A DNA stretch of 25,558 bases, taken from NCBI GenBank assembly GCA_946479075.1, contig CAMLDT010000022.1, positions 1 through 25,558 on the forward strand, given 5' to 3'. Made by a program: the position numbers and the translations under genes. The DNA comes from an uncultured Polaromonas sp. (GTDB lineage: Bacteria > Pseudomonadota > Gammaproteobacteria > Burkholderiales > Burkholderiaceae). The notes beneath the pieces were generated by a model, which made no database searches, had not been told where the DNA came from, and saw only the letters and a program-made list of their open reading frames with translations. Shown piece by piece: positions 8,269-16,870 of the stretch (positions are counted from its first letter, which is position 1; the number at the start of each line of letters is the position of its first letter).

Positions 8269-9699
8269 TCAGCCTGCGGTGGCCGGTTTGAGTTGCATGG
8301 CCTTGAATTCGAGGAACTCTTCAAAACCGTACACCCCGTTTTCACGGCCGTTGCCCGACTGCTTGTAGCCGCCAAACGGCGCGTTGCCATTGAACGGGCC
8401 GCCGTTGATATCGACCTGGCCGGTGCGCAGGCGGCGCGCCACCTTGATGGCGTGTTCGTCGCTGCCACTCCAGACCCCGCCGCCCAGCCCGTAGATGGTG
8501 CTGTTGGCAATTGCCACGGCATCTTCCTCATCCTTGTACGGAATGACCACCAGCACCGGGCCAAAGATTTCTTCCTGCGCCAGCGTGTCGGTGGGCTTGA
8601 TGCCCAGGATGGTGGGCTGCACAAAGTAGCCCTTGGCCAGGGCTGGCGGCTCGGCGCCACCGGCAATCACGTCCGCACCCTCTTCGATGCCGGTGCATAT
8701 GAAACCCAGCACGCGCTCGCGCTGGTTCGCGCTGACCAGCGGGCCGAGCCGGCTGCCCTCTTCCAGGCTGGGGCCGATGCTGAATTTCGCGATGGCGGTT
8801 TTGGCCAGCGCCTTGACTTCGTCGTAGCGGGCGGCCGGCACCAGCATGCGGGTGTGGGCCGAGCAGGTCTGGCCGCTGTTGAGCATGCAGGCCGAGATCG
8901 TGCCCTTGACGGCGGCCTCGAAGTCCGCGTCTCCCAGGATGACGCTGGCGGATTTGCCGCCCAGTTCCAGCGCCACGCGCTTGACCGACTGGCTGGCCAG
9001 CTCGCTCACCCGTTTGCCGGCGCGGGTGGAGCCGGTGAAGCTGACCATGTCAACCTCGGGGTGCGTCGCCAGCACCTCGCCGACCACCGGCCCCATGCCG
9101 TTGACCAGGTTGAAGACGCCCGGCGGCAAACCGGCCTCGTGGATGATTTCGGCCAGGATCATGGCGTTGACCGGGGCGATTTCGCTGGGTTTGAGGACCA
9201 CCGTGCAACCAGCCGCCAACGCCGGCGCAATCTTCAGCGTGATCTGGCTCAGCGGAAAGTTCCAGGGCGTGATGCAGCCGACCACACCGATGGCTTCACG
9301 CACGACCAGCGAGTTGCCGACCTTTTTCTCCCACTCGAAATTGCGCGCCACCTTGGCAAAGTTGCCCCAGTGCCAGGTCGGCCCGCCCACCTGCACGGTT
9401 TTGGCCATCTTCAGCGGCATGCCGACCTCGCGGGCAATCGCCAGCGCCATCTCGTCGGTGCGGGCCTTCAGGCCGGCTGCGACTTTCTCCAGGTAGGCTG
9501 CGCGGGTCTCGACCGGCAAGGTGGACCACGCCTCAAAAGCAGCGCGGGCGGCCAGCACCGCTTGTTCGGCCTCCTGGGCCGTGCCGGCCGGCACCGTGGC
9601 CATGATCTCTTCGGTGCTGGAGTCATGCACCGGCAGGGTATCGGGCGATTGGGCGGCCACCCACTGGCCGTTGATGTAGTGCGACGGATAAGCAGTCAT
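8269..9699 (-). CDS. NAD(P)-dependent aldehyde dehydrogenase
   Basis: This 476-residue protein of the aldehyde dehydrogenase superfamily oxidises an aldehyde to the acid with NAD(P)+. The catalytic Cys is C279 (N-S-G-Q-T-C-S), the general base is E245 (A-L-E-L-G-G-K) and the oxyanion Asn is N147 (T-P-W-N-F-P). The cofactor-loop motif F-T-G-S-T is at 221-225, and K-P-S-E is at 170-173. Length and motifs are complete. The start at 9699 ([13 protein letters not shown]) is where the family usually begins; an upstream in-frame ATG at 9765 would add an unrelated hydrophobic stretch. It is upstream of the acylase gene in one unit, so it may process an aldehyde from an amide-derived compound, but the substrate is unknown. 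Confidence 0.93.
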   Translation of the reverse strand: MTAYPSHYINGQWVAAQSPDTLPVHDSSTEEIMATVPAGTAQEAEQAVLAARAAFEAWSTLPVETRAAYLEKVAAGLKARTDEMALAIAREVGMPLKMAKTVQVGGPTWHWGNFAKVARNFEWEKKVGNSLVVREAIGVVGCITPWNFPLSQITLKIAPALAAGCTVVLKPSEIAPVNAMILAEIIHEAGLPPGVFNLVNGMGPVVGEVLATHPEVDMVSFTGSTRAGKRVSELASQSVKRVALELGGKSASVILGDADFEAAVKGTISACMLNSGQTCSAHTRMLVPAARYDEVKALAKTAIAKFSIGPSLEEGSRLGPLVSANQRERVLGFICTGIEEGADVIAGGAEPPALAKGYFVQPTILGIKPTDTLAQEEIFGPVLVVIPYKDEEDAVAIANSTIYGLGGGVWSGSDEHAIKVARRLRTGQVDINGGPFNGNAPFGGYKQSGNGRENGVYGFEEFLEFKAMQLKPATAG

Positions 9700-9839
9700 A
9701 AAAAACTCACAATCATGGGAAAGAGACACCAAAAAGGAAGGCGAAAGAAGCAAAAGGGAAAACAAGCGAATGTGAATATGTCACACGGCTGGCGCCCGGT
9801 TACTTTCGCCGCGAAAGGCAAAACGTGCCGAATTCGAAA

Positions 9840-9869
9840 GTATTAGTCTGATACACCTTGCAGAATCAA
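9840..9869 (-). promoter_or_regulatory. Candidate promoter for the aldehyde dehydrogenase-acylase unit
   Basis: Read on the minus strand, TTGATT (9869-9864) is followed after 18 nt by TAATAC (9845-9840). Transcription from here would give a leader of about 130 nt that is strongly pyrimidine-rich (purine-rich on the plus strand, 9716-9770). Identified by eye. Confidence 0.5.
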
Positions 9870-9937
9870 CCTGACATTTAGTTACTAACACCTTGATTTC
9901 TTTGTTGTTTTACGTTAACCCTGTCACGTGGTAGCGC

Positions 9938-9966
9938 TTGCATCCGGCGCCGGGCGGTATTAATCT
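9938..9966 (+). promoter_or_regulatory. Candidate promoter for the small gene at 10016
   Basis: TTGCAT (9938-9943) is followed after 17 nt by TAATCT (9961-9966), about 50 nt before the ATG at 10016. The spacing is ideal and the hexamers are moderate matches. Confidence 0.4.
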
Positions 9967-10015
9967 ACGCTCCGTGCGCTCACGCGTGCCTATATCAAAG
10001 AAAGCCGGAAGACCT

Positions 10016-10354
10016 ATGCGCTGGATTACACCTCATTTAAAGAGCAGTTTGCTTGGCTTGCTGAGTGGTGGCGAGGCGACGCCGGCGGTCAAGGAAACCC
10101 GAACGGAAACCATCCGGCAGATCATGCTCAACGAGCTGGGCGAGTTTGGCGAGAGGCATTACCCGAAAATTGCGCTGCGGGTGCGTTACGCCCAGGACGC
10201 CCAGGGCCTGTGGTACGCCCGGGGCGATGTGATGGCCGTGTTGTCAGCCATGCAGGGTGAGACCATCGCGCGCCAGAAAGTCGGCACCATCACCAAGATG
10301 TTCGAAGGCCTGCTGCCCGGCAGCCTGGGCTCACGCCGCAGCTCGCTGAACTGA
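10016..10354 (+). CDS. Conserved-looking protein of unknown function
   Basis: This is a 112-residue protein. The ATG at 10016 is chosen because GGAAG lies 6 nt upstream. Residues ~50-105 look like a folded domain: E-T-I-R-Q-I-M-L-N-E-L-G-E-F-G-E-R-H-Y, then R-V-R-Y-A-Q-D-A-Q-G-L-W-Y-A-R-G-D-V-M-A, then G-T-I-T-K-M-F-E-G-L-L-P-G. It has no signal peptide or TM segment and is likely cytoplasmic. I do not recognise a named family. It converges on the LD-carboxypeptidase gene with 36 nt between stops. Confidence 0.65.
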   Translation: MRWITPHLKSSLLGLLSGGEATPAVKETRTETIRQIMLNELGEFGERHYPKIALRVRYAQDAQGLWYARGDVMAVLSAMQGETIARQKVGTITKMFEGLLPGSLGSRRSSLN

Positions 10355-10390
10355 CAGCGACAGCTGTTCCAGCGCATCTCGCCCGCGCCG

Positions 10391-11341
10391 TCAGTGCGTG
10401 TGGCCCCAGAGTAAAAACGCATCCCGGCCTTCCACGGCCAAAGTCACTTTGGCCCCCACCGGCAGCAGCACCTTGGTCGGCACATGACCGAAAGGCAGGC
10501 CCATCAGCACCGGCGCCTTGATCTGGTTTTGCAGCCAGGCCACCACCGTTGCCAGTTTGAAGCCCTTGTCGTGCGGCACCAGCTTGTAGTTGGTGAACTG
10601 GCCCAGAACAATGGCTTTTTGCTGCGCCAGCACGCCGGCGTGCAGCAGCGTCGTCAACATGCGTTCCAGCCGGTAGGGGTGCTCATGCACTTCCTCCAGG
10701 AACAGGATGCCGCCCTTCACGGCCGGGAAGTACGGGGAACCGGCCAGCGAGGTCAGCACCGCCAGGTTGCCACCCCACAGCGTCGCGTCCTTGACACTGA
10801 ATACGCCTCCAGCCCTTGAGGGGACTGCGCCGACAGATCCTGATTTGATAGCAGATGGCGGCAGGCGCCAGCCCGTGCCCTCGCCCTGCCCGGTGATCAG
10901 GTCCTCAAAACAGGCTTCCATGATGTCATCGGGCTCGCCGTCCACGCCGAAGTCCTCGCCCAGCGCCGGGCCGGCCCAGCTCACCGCGCCCGTTTTGGCC
11001 AGCAGCGCGTTCTGGAATGCCGTGAAATCGCTGAGGCCGACAAATCGCGTGCCCTGGTGCACCGCTTTGGCCACCGCCTTGTAGTGGATGGCCGGCAGGA
11101 TGCGTGTGAGGCCGTAACCGCCGCGCGAAATCAGCGCCACATCGGCGCCGCTCGCCGCCGCACGGTGGATGGCCGTCAGCCGGGTCTCGTCATCACCGGC
11201 AAAACGCTGGTGGCTGGCCAGCGCAGCTTCGTCGAGTTCGACCTCGTGGCCCAGCGCCTTCAGGCGCGCCACACCGCGTTTGAAGGCCGCCTTGTCGCGC
11301 ACCGCGCTGGAGGGGGAATAGATGTAGATATGTTTTTTCAC
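10391..11341 (-). CDS. ldcA: LD-carboxypeptidase (peptidase family S66)
   Basis: This is a 316-residue protein with the GTG start at 11341, because homologues typically begin (M/V)[10 protein letters not shown]. An ATG at 11419 is possible but would overlap the start of the divergent gene. Family members remove the terminal D-Ala from the L,D bond of murein tetrapeptides during cytoplasmic peptidoglycan recycling. The nucleophile Ser is in G-L-S-D-F-T (about residue 103), preceded by [10 protein letters not shown]. The catalytic Glu is likely in F-L-E-E-V-H-E, and the His is in F-G-H-V-P-T. A dispersed 49-nt repeat contributes [16 protein letters not shown] in a surface-loop-like position between the two halves. 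Confidence 0.88.
   Translation of the reverse strand: MKKHIYIYSPSSAVRDKAAFKRGVARLKALGHEVELDEAALASHQRFAGDDETRLTAIHRAAASGADVALISRGGYGLTRILPAIHYKAVAKAVHQGTRFVGLSDFTAFQNALLAKTGAVSWAGPALGEDFGVDGEPDDIMEACFEDLITGQGEGTGWRLPPSAIKSGSVGAVPSRAGGVFSVKDATLWGGNLAVLTSLAGSPYFPAVKGGILFLEEVHEHPYRLERMLTTLLHAGVLAQQKAIVLGQFTNYKLVPHDKGFKLATVVAWLQNQIKAPVLMGLPFGHVPTKVLLPVGAKVTLAVEGRDAFLLWGHTH
10805..10853 (+). repeat. 49-nt dispersed repeat, copy 2 (inside ldcA)
   Basis: It has the same ends and length as copy 1 (7490-7538) and 35 of 49 identical positions. It is antisense to ldcA and translated in the same frame phase as copy 1, giving A-I-K-S-G and A-G-G at the same places of the peptide. No frameshift or stop results. 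Confidence 0.75.
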
Positions 11342-11417
11342 GGCTCCGAGTATCCCATTGCCCGGCACCGCAGCAGTGGGGCCGCTGGCCGCCCGGTCGC
11401 GGTATAAACGCCGCATC

Positions 11418-12026
11418 ATGCTGCTTTATGTTCTGGACCTCTTTGGCGTCGCCGTGTTTTCCGTCAGCGGCGCGCTGGCGGCGGGCCGGCTGGAGCTCGA
11501 CCTGCTTGGCGTGGTGGTGCTGGCTTCACTGACGGCCATAGGCGGCGGCACGCTGCGTGATGTGTTGATGAACCGGCACCCGGTGTTCTGGATGGCCAAT
11601 CCGAACTACCTGATGCTGATCTGCGCGGCGGCGCTGGGCACCGTGCTGTATGTGCAGTTTCTGCCGATCCCGGCGCAGGCGCTGCTGGTCGCCGACGCGC
11701 TGGGCCTGGCGGTGTTTGCCCTGAGCGGCGCACAGCTGGCCGAGGCGGCGCGGCTGCATCCGCTGATCGTGGTGCTGATGGGCACCATGACCGGCGTGGC
11801 CGGCGGTGTGATGCGCGACATCTTCAGCAACCAGATCCCGCTGCTGCTGCGCCAGGATATTTACGCCACAGCGGCGATTGCCGGTATCGCGCTGTACCTG
11901 GCGCTGAAGGCGCTGGGGCTGAAGGCGTCCCTGGCGTTCTGGATCGGCATGGTGGTGGTCATGGCCTTGCGCCTCAGCGCGATTTTCCTGGGCTGGCACC
12001 TGCCGGTGTTCCGGCTGCCCTACTGA
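11418..12026 (+). CDS. TRIC / UPF0126 family membrane protein (YadS/YicG-like)
   Basis: This is a 202-residue, almost wholly hydrophobic protein with about seven TM helices. It has the internal duplication of the UPF0126/TRIC family: G-G-G-T-L-R-D at 42-48 and G-G-V-M-R-D at 129-134. Prokaryotic TRIC homologues form trimeric cation channels in the inner membrane. The ATG at 11418 opens directly into the first TM helix. It is divergent from ldcA and converges on the tadA fusion gene with 10 nt between stops. Substrate and regulation are unknown. Confidence 0.88.
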   Translation: MLLYVLDLFGVAVFSVSGALAAGRLELDLLGVVVLASLTAIGGGTLRDVLMNRHPVFWMANPNYLMLICAAALGTVLYVQFLPIPAQALLVADALGLAVFALSGAQLAEAARLHPLIVVLMGTMTGVAGGVMRDIFSNQIPLLLRQDIYATAAIAGIALYLALKALGLKASLAFWIGMVVVMALRLSAIFLGWHLPVFRLPY

Positions 12027-12036
12027 CTACTAAGGC

Positions 12037-13446
<1,410 letters not shown>

Positions 13447-13450
13447 TCAC

Positions 13451-13492
13451 TTTTGATAGCTGCTTGCGCCCGCCAGCCGGGGGCTGGAGGCC
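13451..13492 (-). repeat. Dispersed repeat, copy 3 (tadA leader)
   Basis: Read on the minus strand it starts GGCCTCCAGCC and ends AGCAGCTATCAAAA. Its first 34 nt align with copy 1 and it ends in the shorter GCTATCAAAA form. It fills most of the 60-nt gap between the PaiB-like stop (13501) and the tadA start (13440), so it forms part of the tadA leader and ends 10 nt before the ATG. Confidence 0.65.
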
Positions 13493-13500
13493 GATTTGAT

Positions 13501-14148
13501 TCATTTTTCCGGCGTTGCGGCGCCCATGCCGAGCTGGTCCATCCATTGACCCAGCGCCTGCTCGTCGGGTGAACCGCTGGCGTAGACGGCGCGCATGGCG
13601 GCATGCGCTTCGCGGCGGTGCTGATTCAGCTTGATCTTGCATTGCAGGTCCGTCACCTGCAGTTCAAACGCCACAATGCCGGCCAGCATCTTGTGGGCAA
13701 ACTCCTCGCCCAGACCGCGCCACTGCTCGGCGTAAGGCGGCTCGTGGTCACCGATCAGCTTTTTCAGCAGGGCATCCTTGCCCGCCGGGTCTTCAATCAG
13801 CGTGGCCTGCACGGTGCAGTGCACGGCCAGGTAGTTCCAGGTCGGCACGCGCGCCAGGTCCGGATAGACCTTGGGCGACATATAAGCGTGCGGCCCGAGA
13901 AAAGTCACCACCGCCTGGGGCCTGACCTGCAGGTAACGCCAGTGCGGGTTGGGTTTGGCGACGTGGCCGAGCAGCACAAAGTCCGACTGTCCTGAGCTTG
14001 TCGAAGGGCGCGGCTCCAGATGCAGCGGCAGGTGCGTGACATAGGGCAAGCCGGCGTCGTCGATGCTGATCAGGCTGGCAAAGGGATGGCTTCGCATCAG
14101 CTGCGCAGCCTGCTCGGCCTGGCCTTTGAAGTAGGGGGGCTGGTACAT
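13501..14148 (-). CDS. PaiB-like FMN-binding protein
   Basis: This is a 215-residue protein of the family named after Bacillus PaiB (FMN-binding split-barrel, often annotated as negative transcriptional regulator). It opens M-Y-Q-P-P-Y-F, typical of the family, and has P-N-P-H-W-R-Y and V-P-T-W-N-Y-L-A-V-H. The start at 14148 is chosen for this conserved opening; an ATG at 14187 would add 13 unrelated residues. Whether it acts as a regulator or a flavin/heme-binding enzyme is not known for most members. Residues 47-54 (R-P-S-T-S-S-G-Q) come from a dispersed repeat inserted in frame. It lies 74 nt after thpR and 60 nt before tadA on the same strand. Confidence 0.85.
   Translation of the reverse strand: MYQPPYFKGQAEQAAQLMRSHPFASLISIDDAGLPYVTHLPLHLEPRPSTSSGQSDFVLLGHVAKPNPHWRYLQVRPQAVVTFLGPHAYMSPKVYPDLARVPTWNYLAVHCTVQATLIEDPAGKDALLKKLIGDHEPPYAEQWRGLGEEFAHKMLAGIVAFELQVTDLQCKIKLNQHRREAHAAMRAVYASGSPDEQALGQWMDQLGMGAATPEK
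13990..14009 (+). repeat. Short dispersed repeat, copy B (inside the PaiB-like gene)
   Basis: This is a perfect 20-nt match to 12809-12828. It is antisense to the gene, and in this frame it is read as P-S-T-S-S-G-Q, a different peptide from copy A, so the two insertions differ in phase. It has no hairpin extension. Confidence 0.75.
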
Positions 14149-14222
14149 GGCCCGAGTATCGCAAAAGCCGGCGCCCTGGCGCGGCACGCCCCTCAGGCCG
14201 AAGCTCAGGGCTGGGCTGCCCC

Positions 14223-14831
14223 TCAGGACGGGAGCGGCCAGCGCCCCAGGATTTCGTAACGCGTTTGTCGCATGAAGCTGTGGATCAGCACAAACTCCTG
14301 CGCCCGCCAGCTGATTGCGCCAACCGCCTCTTCCGTCAAGACCTTCGTGTCGTACAGCAGCGTGACGTGCGGCGTAAACGAGCTTCGTGCGCTACCCGGC
14401 AACTTTTCCGCGGCCAGTGCGTCCCAGAGGCGGCCCCGGAATTCTGCAAGCCCGGGATGCCCTGTGCCCGCCTTGAGCACCAGCGGCCGGGAACGGTCAC
14501 TGCGGCCGAAACTCAGGATCCGGTCCAGCGTGACGGCAAAGCCTGCCTGTCCGGTCGCGACCGCACTGGCCGCCTTGCGTGCCCGCTCGACGATGTCATG
14601 GGGCCGACCCTCAAAGTCACCCAGGTGATCCAGCGTCAGGTGCAGGCGCTCCTGCAGATGAAGCTGTCCGGTCAAGCGATGTCGGCTTTTGAGGTCGGCG
14701 CCCAGCGCAAGCATTTTTTGCGTGGCATCCGCATCTGGACACAGGGCAAAAAACAGCCGGTCATTGCCGTCGCGAGGCACCGGCGGCCTGTTCAACCTGG
14801 GCGGCGGCGGCTCAAATCCAAAGAGATCCAC
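14223..14831 (-). CDS. thpR: RNA 2',3'-cyclic phosphodiesterase (LigT/ThpR, 2H family)
   Basis: This is a 202-residue 2H phosphoesterase. The two signature motifs are H64-L-T66-L-D-H-L-G and H155-V-T157-L-L-Y. The family opens 2',3'-cyclic phosphates of RNA (formerly called 2'-5' RNA ligase). The start is GTG at 14831, with AAGG about 10 nt upstream. A Pro-rich segment (residues 8-19) precedes the fold, which begins at R-L-F-F-A-L. It is first in a minus-strand set with the PaiB-like gene and tadA. A TAA 10 nt upstream appears to be the remnant of a former guaA terminus (see 14842-14859). Confidence 0.88.
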   Translation of the reverse strand: MDLFGFEPPPPRLNRPPVPRDGNDRLFFALCPDADATQKMLALGADLKSRHRLTGQLHLQERLHLTLDHLGDFEGRPHDIVERARKAASAVATGQAGFAVTLDRILSFGRSDRSRPLVLKAGTGHPGLAEFRGRLWDALAAEKLPGSARSSFTPHVTLLYDTKVLTEEAVGAISWRAQEFVLIHSFMRQTRYEILGRWPLPS

Positions 14832-14841
14832 AAGCCGCGCC

Positions 14842-14859
14842 TTACGTCCACTCGATCAT
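14842..14859 (-). other. Putative far attachment site: remnant of a guaA 3' terminus
   Basis: On the minus strand this reads ATG-ATC-GAG-TGG-ACG-TAA, encoding Ile-Glu-Trp-Thr-stop, while the real guaA ends Thr-Ile-Glu-Trp-Glu-stop. The 18 nt match 19557-19574 at 13 positions in the same orientation, with an unbroken CCACTC core (plus strand). The stop lies 10 nt before the thpR start codon. It is read here as the attachment site at the far end of an island inserted in guaA. Confidence 0.5.
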
Positions 14860-14908
14860 CAACAGATCGCCCAAGCCCGTATGGTTCAAGGGATGGGCTG
14901 TAATCGGC

Positions 14909-15079
14909 ATGGGCGTTATCTTCGCTTTTATTGTCGCTTTTATCGTCGCAAGCGCAGATCTTTTTCTGGCGCGGGAGATAGATCGATTCGTGAGGAGCGA
15001 CGTTTTCGAAACCATGATCAATCAAGTCTTAGCATACCGGAGAAGTCTTCCATCGTCAGCCAGACCCGGGCGCAAGTGA
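14909..15079 (+). CDS. Possible small membrane protein
   Basis: This frame encodes about 56 residues, beginning [20 protein letters not shown], a single TM helix, followed by a charged amphipathic part ([18 protein letters not shown]). The frame stays open upstream to about 14777 without an ATG, GTG or TTG, so the true start may be missing. The base composition is lower in GC than the neighbours. The 3' end overlaps the last 24 nt of msrA on the other strand. It sits just inside the putative island end. It may be a truncated gene; no family recognised. Confidence 0.35.
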   Translation: MGVIFAFIVAFIVASADLFLAREIDRFVRSDVFETMINQVLAYRRSLPSSARPGRK

Positions 15080-15661
15080 GCCTCGTCTCTTAGCGGGCAC
15101 GTGGACCAGGTCGGAGATGTTCGGCCAATTGGCTTCTTCCAAAAAACGCTGCGTTGCTTCAACGCCGCGCCGTGGCAGGACCCAATCCGGCCGCGCAAAA
15201 TGGCAGGTGTAACCGCCTGGATGCCTCTCCAGATAATCCTGGTGCTCCGGTTCGGCCTCCCAGAAAGACCCTGCGGGCGCGACCTCGGTCACTGCCCTGC
15301 CCGGCCACAGGCCCGAAGCATCGACATCCTTGATGGTGTCAATCGCTTCAAGTCGCTGCGCATCGGAAGCGAAATAAATCGCGGACCGGTACGACAAGCC
15401 GCGATCGTTGCCCTGGCGATTCGTTGTCGTCGGGTCGTGAACCTGGAAAAAAAATTCGAGCAGCCGCCGATAGCTCAGCGTCGCTGGGTCAAACATGATC
15501 TCAATCGCTTCAGCATGAGTCCCATGATTTCGATAGGTGGCATTTGGTACGTCCCCGCCCGAATAGCCGACCCGGGTCGAGAGGACCCCGGCCATCTTGC
15601 GGATCAGGTCTTGCATGCCCCAGAAGCAGCCGCCCGCCAAGACTGCGCGTTCAGTCGTCAT
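15056..15661 (-). CDS. msrA: Peptide methionine sulfoxide reductase A
   Basis: This 201-residue enzyme reduces the S-epimer of methionine sulfoxide in oxidised proteins. The catalytic motif is G-C12-F-W-G near the N-terminus, and G-H-Y-like family motifs follow (V-G-Y-S-G-G, G-T-H-A-E-A). C153 (G-G-Y-T-C-H) is a possible resolving Cys. The start at 15661 has GAGGAG 7 nt upstream and lies 1 nt after the msrB stop, so the two are translationally coupled. The C-terminal tail ([12 protein letters not shown]) looks like an extension into unrelated sequence. No signal peptide, hence cytoplasmic. Confidence 0.95.
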   Translation of the reverse strand: MTTERAVLAGGCFWGMQDLIRKMAGVLSTRVGYSGGDVPNATYRNHGTHAEAIEIMFDPATLSYRRLLEFFFQVHDPTTTNRQGNDRGLSYRSAIYFASDAQRLEAIDTIKDVDASGLWPGRAVTEVAPAGSFWEAEPEHQDYLERHPGGYTCHFARPDWVLPRRGVEATQRFLEEANWPNISDLVHVPAKRRGSLAPGSG

Positions 15662-15662
15662 G

Positions 15663-16106
15663 TCACATCTCCTCAACCTGGTTCAGGTACTCGCCATAAC
15701 CCTCCGCTTGCATGTCGTCGCGGTGTACAAATCGCAAGGAGGCGGAATTGATGCAGTAGCGCAAGCCACCCTGATCGCTGGGACCGTCGGGAAAGACGTG
15801 TCCAAGGTGGCTATTGCCATACACAGAACGTACCTCGGTGCGTACCATCCCATGGCTGGTGTCACGCAGTTCATTCACCTTGGCCGCCGTGATCGGCTTC
15901 GTGAAACTCGGCCAACCGCAGCCCGACTCGAACTTGTCGGACGATGCGAACAGAGGTTCGCCGGAGACGATGTCTACGTAGATCCCCGGCTTGTGGTTGT
16001 CCAGGTATTCGCCAGTCCCTGGGCGTTCGGTTCCGCTGCGCTGAGTGACATGAAACTGCTCGGGCGTGAGCTCGGCAATGGCTTTTTCGGACTTGGTGTA
16101 AATCAT
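15663..16106 (-). CDS. msrB: Peptide methionine sulfoxide reductase B (zinc-free type)
   Basis: This 147-residue enzyme reduces the R-epimer of protein methionine sulfoxide and complements MsrA. The nucleophile is C118 ([13 protein letters not shown]) and the probable resolving Cys is C63 (S-G-C-G-W-P-S-F). The two CxxC pairs that bind zinc in many MsrB proteins are absent ([13 protein letters not shown]). GAGGAA precedes the ATG at 16106 at good spacing. It is immediately followed by msrA on the same strand, and a 123-nt gap separates it from the PPOX-like gene upstream. Confidence 0.95.
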   Translation of the reverse strand: MIYTKSEKAIAELTPEQFHVTQRSGTERPGTGEYLDNHKPGIYVDIVSGEPLFASSDKFESGCGWPSFTKPITAAKVNELRDTSHGMVRTEVRSVYGNSHLGHVFPDGPSDQGGLRYCINSASLRFVHRDDMQAEGYGEYLNQVEEM

Positions 16107-16229
16107 GGTAGTTCCTCTGAAATCGTTGCAGCCCTTTCAAGTGGGCCGGAACACGAGGTTTTCGCCGGGGCGCCCTGGCCGCCCGACACGGTCAAAAATG
16201 ACGTAGGCATGCCGTGCCTTCGACAGTGG

Positions 16230-16817
16230 TCACGCGTTCTGGGCGACCTTACCCTTTGCCAGCATGGCCTCCAGTTGCGCGATACGTTGGTCTCGCTCAT
16301 CAAGCGCTCGTCGCACGTCCTCCGCTTCAAAGCGATGTGGGATGTACTTCGGACAATTCCAGTCGAACGCCTCGACACGGATCGTCATTTCACCGTGGAG
16401 CTGCCCCGCTTCTTCGAACTCCCGCACCGAAAGCCGGCCCAGCAGTTTCAGCCGCCGGCGATGCGCATAGTCGACCAGGATCAAGGAAACACGATCATTA
16501 TGCGTCAGATTGCCAACACTGACATATTGCCGGTTTCCCGGCAGGTCTGTGAACGACAGTGTGTGCGCATCAACGACGTGCAGGAAACCGGGGCTGCCAC
16601 CCCGGTGCTGCACGTACGGCCACCCCGTCTCCGACACCGTGGCCATGTAGAAGCTGCGCTGGGCATGGATGAAAGCCTCTTCGTCTGGCCCAAGTTCGTC
16701 GTTGCGCATCTTGCCGCCCGACTCGAATGCGCGTGCGTACTGAAAACGACTCCCGGCTCGTGCCTGGGCTTCTCGCACGGCGGGTGTGAAGGCGATGTTG
16801 GCAAAGGCGTGCGTCAT
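16230..16817 (-). CDS. Pyridoxamine-5'-phosphate-oxidase-like FMN protein
   Basis: This is a 195-residue split-barrel flavoprotein of the PPOX class. Key stretches are Q-R-S-F-Y-M-A-T-V-S-E-T-G-W-P-Y-V-Q-H-R-G-G, then D-L-P-G-N-R-Q-Y, and L-I-L-V-D-Y-A-H-R-R-R-L-K. The C-terminus has an added helix with a coiled-coil look (R-A-L-D-E-R-D-Q-R-I-A-Q-L-E). Members bind FMN or F420 and reduce or oxidise small molecules; the substrate is unknown. The start at 16817 is supported by AGGGAGA upstream; an ATG at 16853 lacks such a site. It is between the alpha/beta hydrolase (53 nt upstream) and msrB on one strand. Confidence 0.85.
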   Translation of the reverse strand: MTHAFANIAFTPAVREAQARAGSRFQYARAFESGGKMRNDELGPDEEAFIHAQRSFYMATVSETGWPYVQHRGGSPGFLHVVDAHTLSFTDLPGNRQYVSVGNLTHNDRVSLILVDYAHRRRLKLLGRLSVREFEEAGQLHGEMTIRVEAFDWNCPKYIPHRFEAEDVRRALDERDQRIAQLEAMLAKGKVAQNA

Positions 16818-16870
16818 CTCGAATCTCCCTGGTTTATGCCGGGCTGCACGCATGCAGCCCGTGCAACGGT

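Larger units (their letters stand above)
9700..10015. other. 316-bp divergent intergenic region
   Basis: This region separates the minus-strand aldehyde dehydrogenase unit from the plus-strand small gene at 10016. It holds a purine-rich tract on the plus strand (9716-9770), a minus-strand promoter candidate (9840-9869) and a plus-strand promoter candidate (9938-9966). No coding frame in it looks like a protein. Confidence 0.5.

Noticed and set aside
5909..8368. Long plus-strand open frame (819 codons) opposite the acylase gene
   Set aside because: It mirrors the acylase gene in GC-rich DNA, has no domain pattern and is rich in Arg/Gly/His, the usual look of an antisense shadow.
11342..11419. 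Longer ldcA starting at 11419
   Set aside because: It would overlap the start codon of the divergent TRIC gene and add residues not seen in the family. The GTG at 11341 is preferred, although GGAG lies very close to it.
14792..15025. Minus-strand frame of 77 codons at the island edge
   Set aside because: Its residues look random, it overlaps the thpR start, and the plus-strand frame there has a clearer membrane-helix pattern.
16107..16229. A small gene between msrB and the PPOX-like gene
   Set aside because: No start with a ribosome-binding site and no protein-like pattern on either strand.
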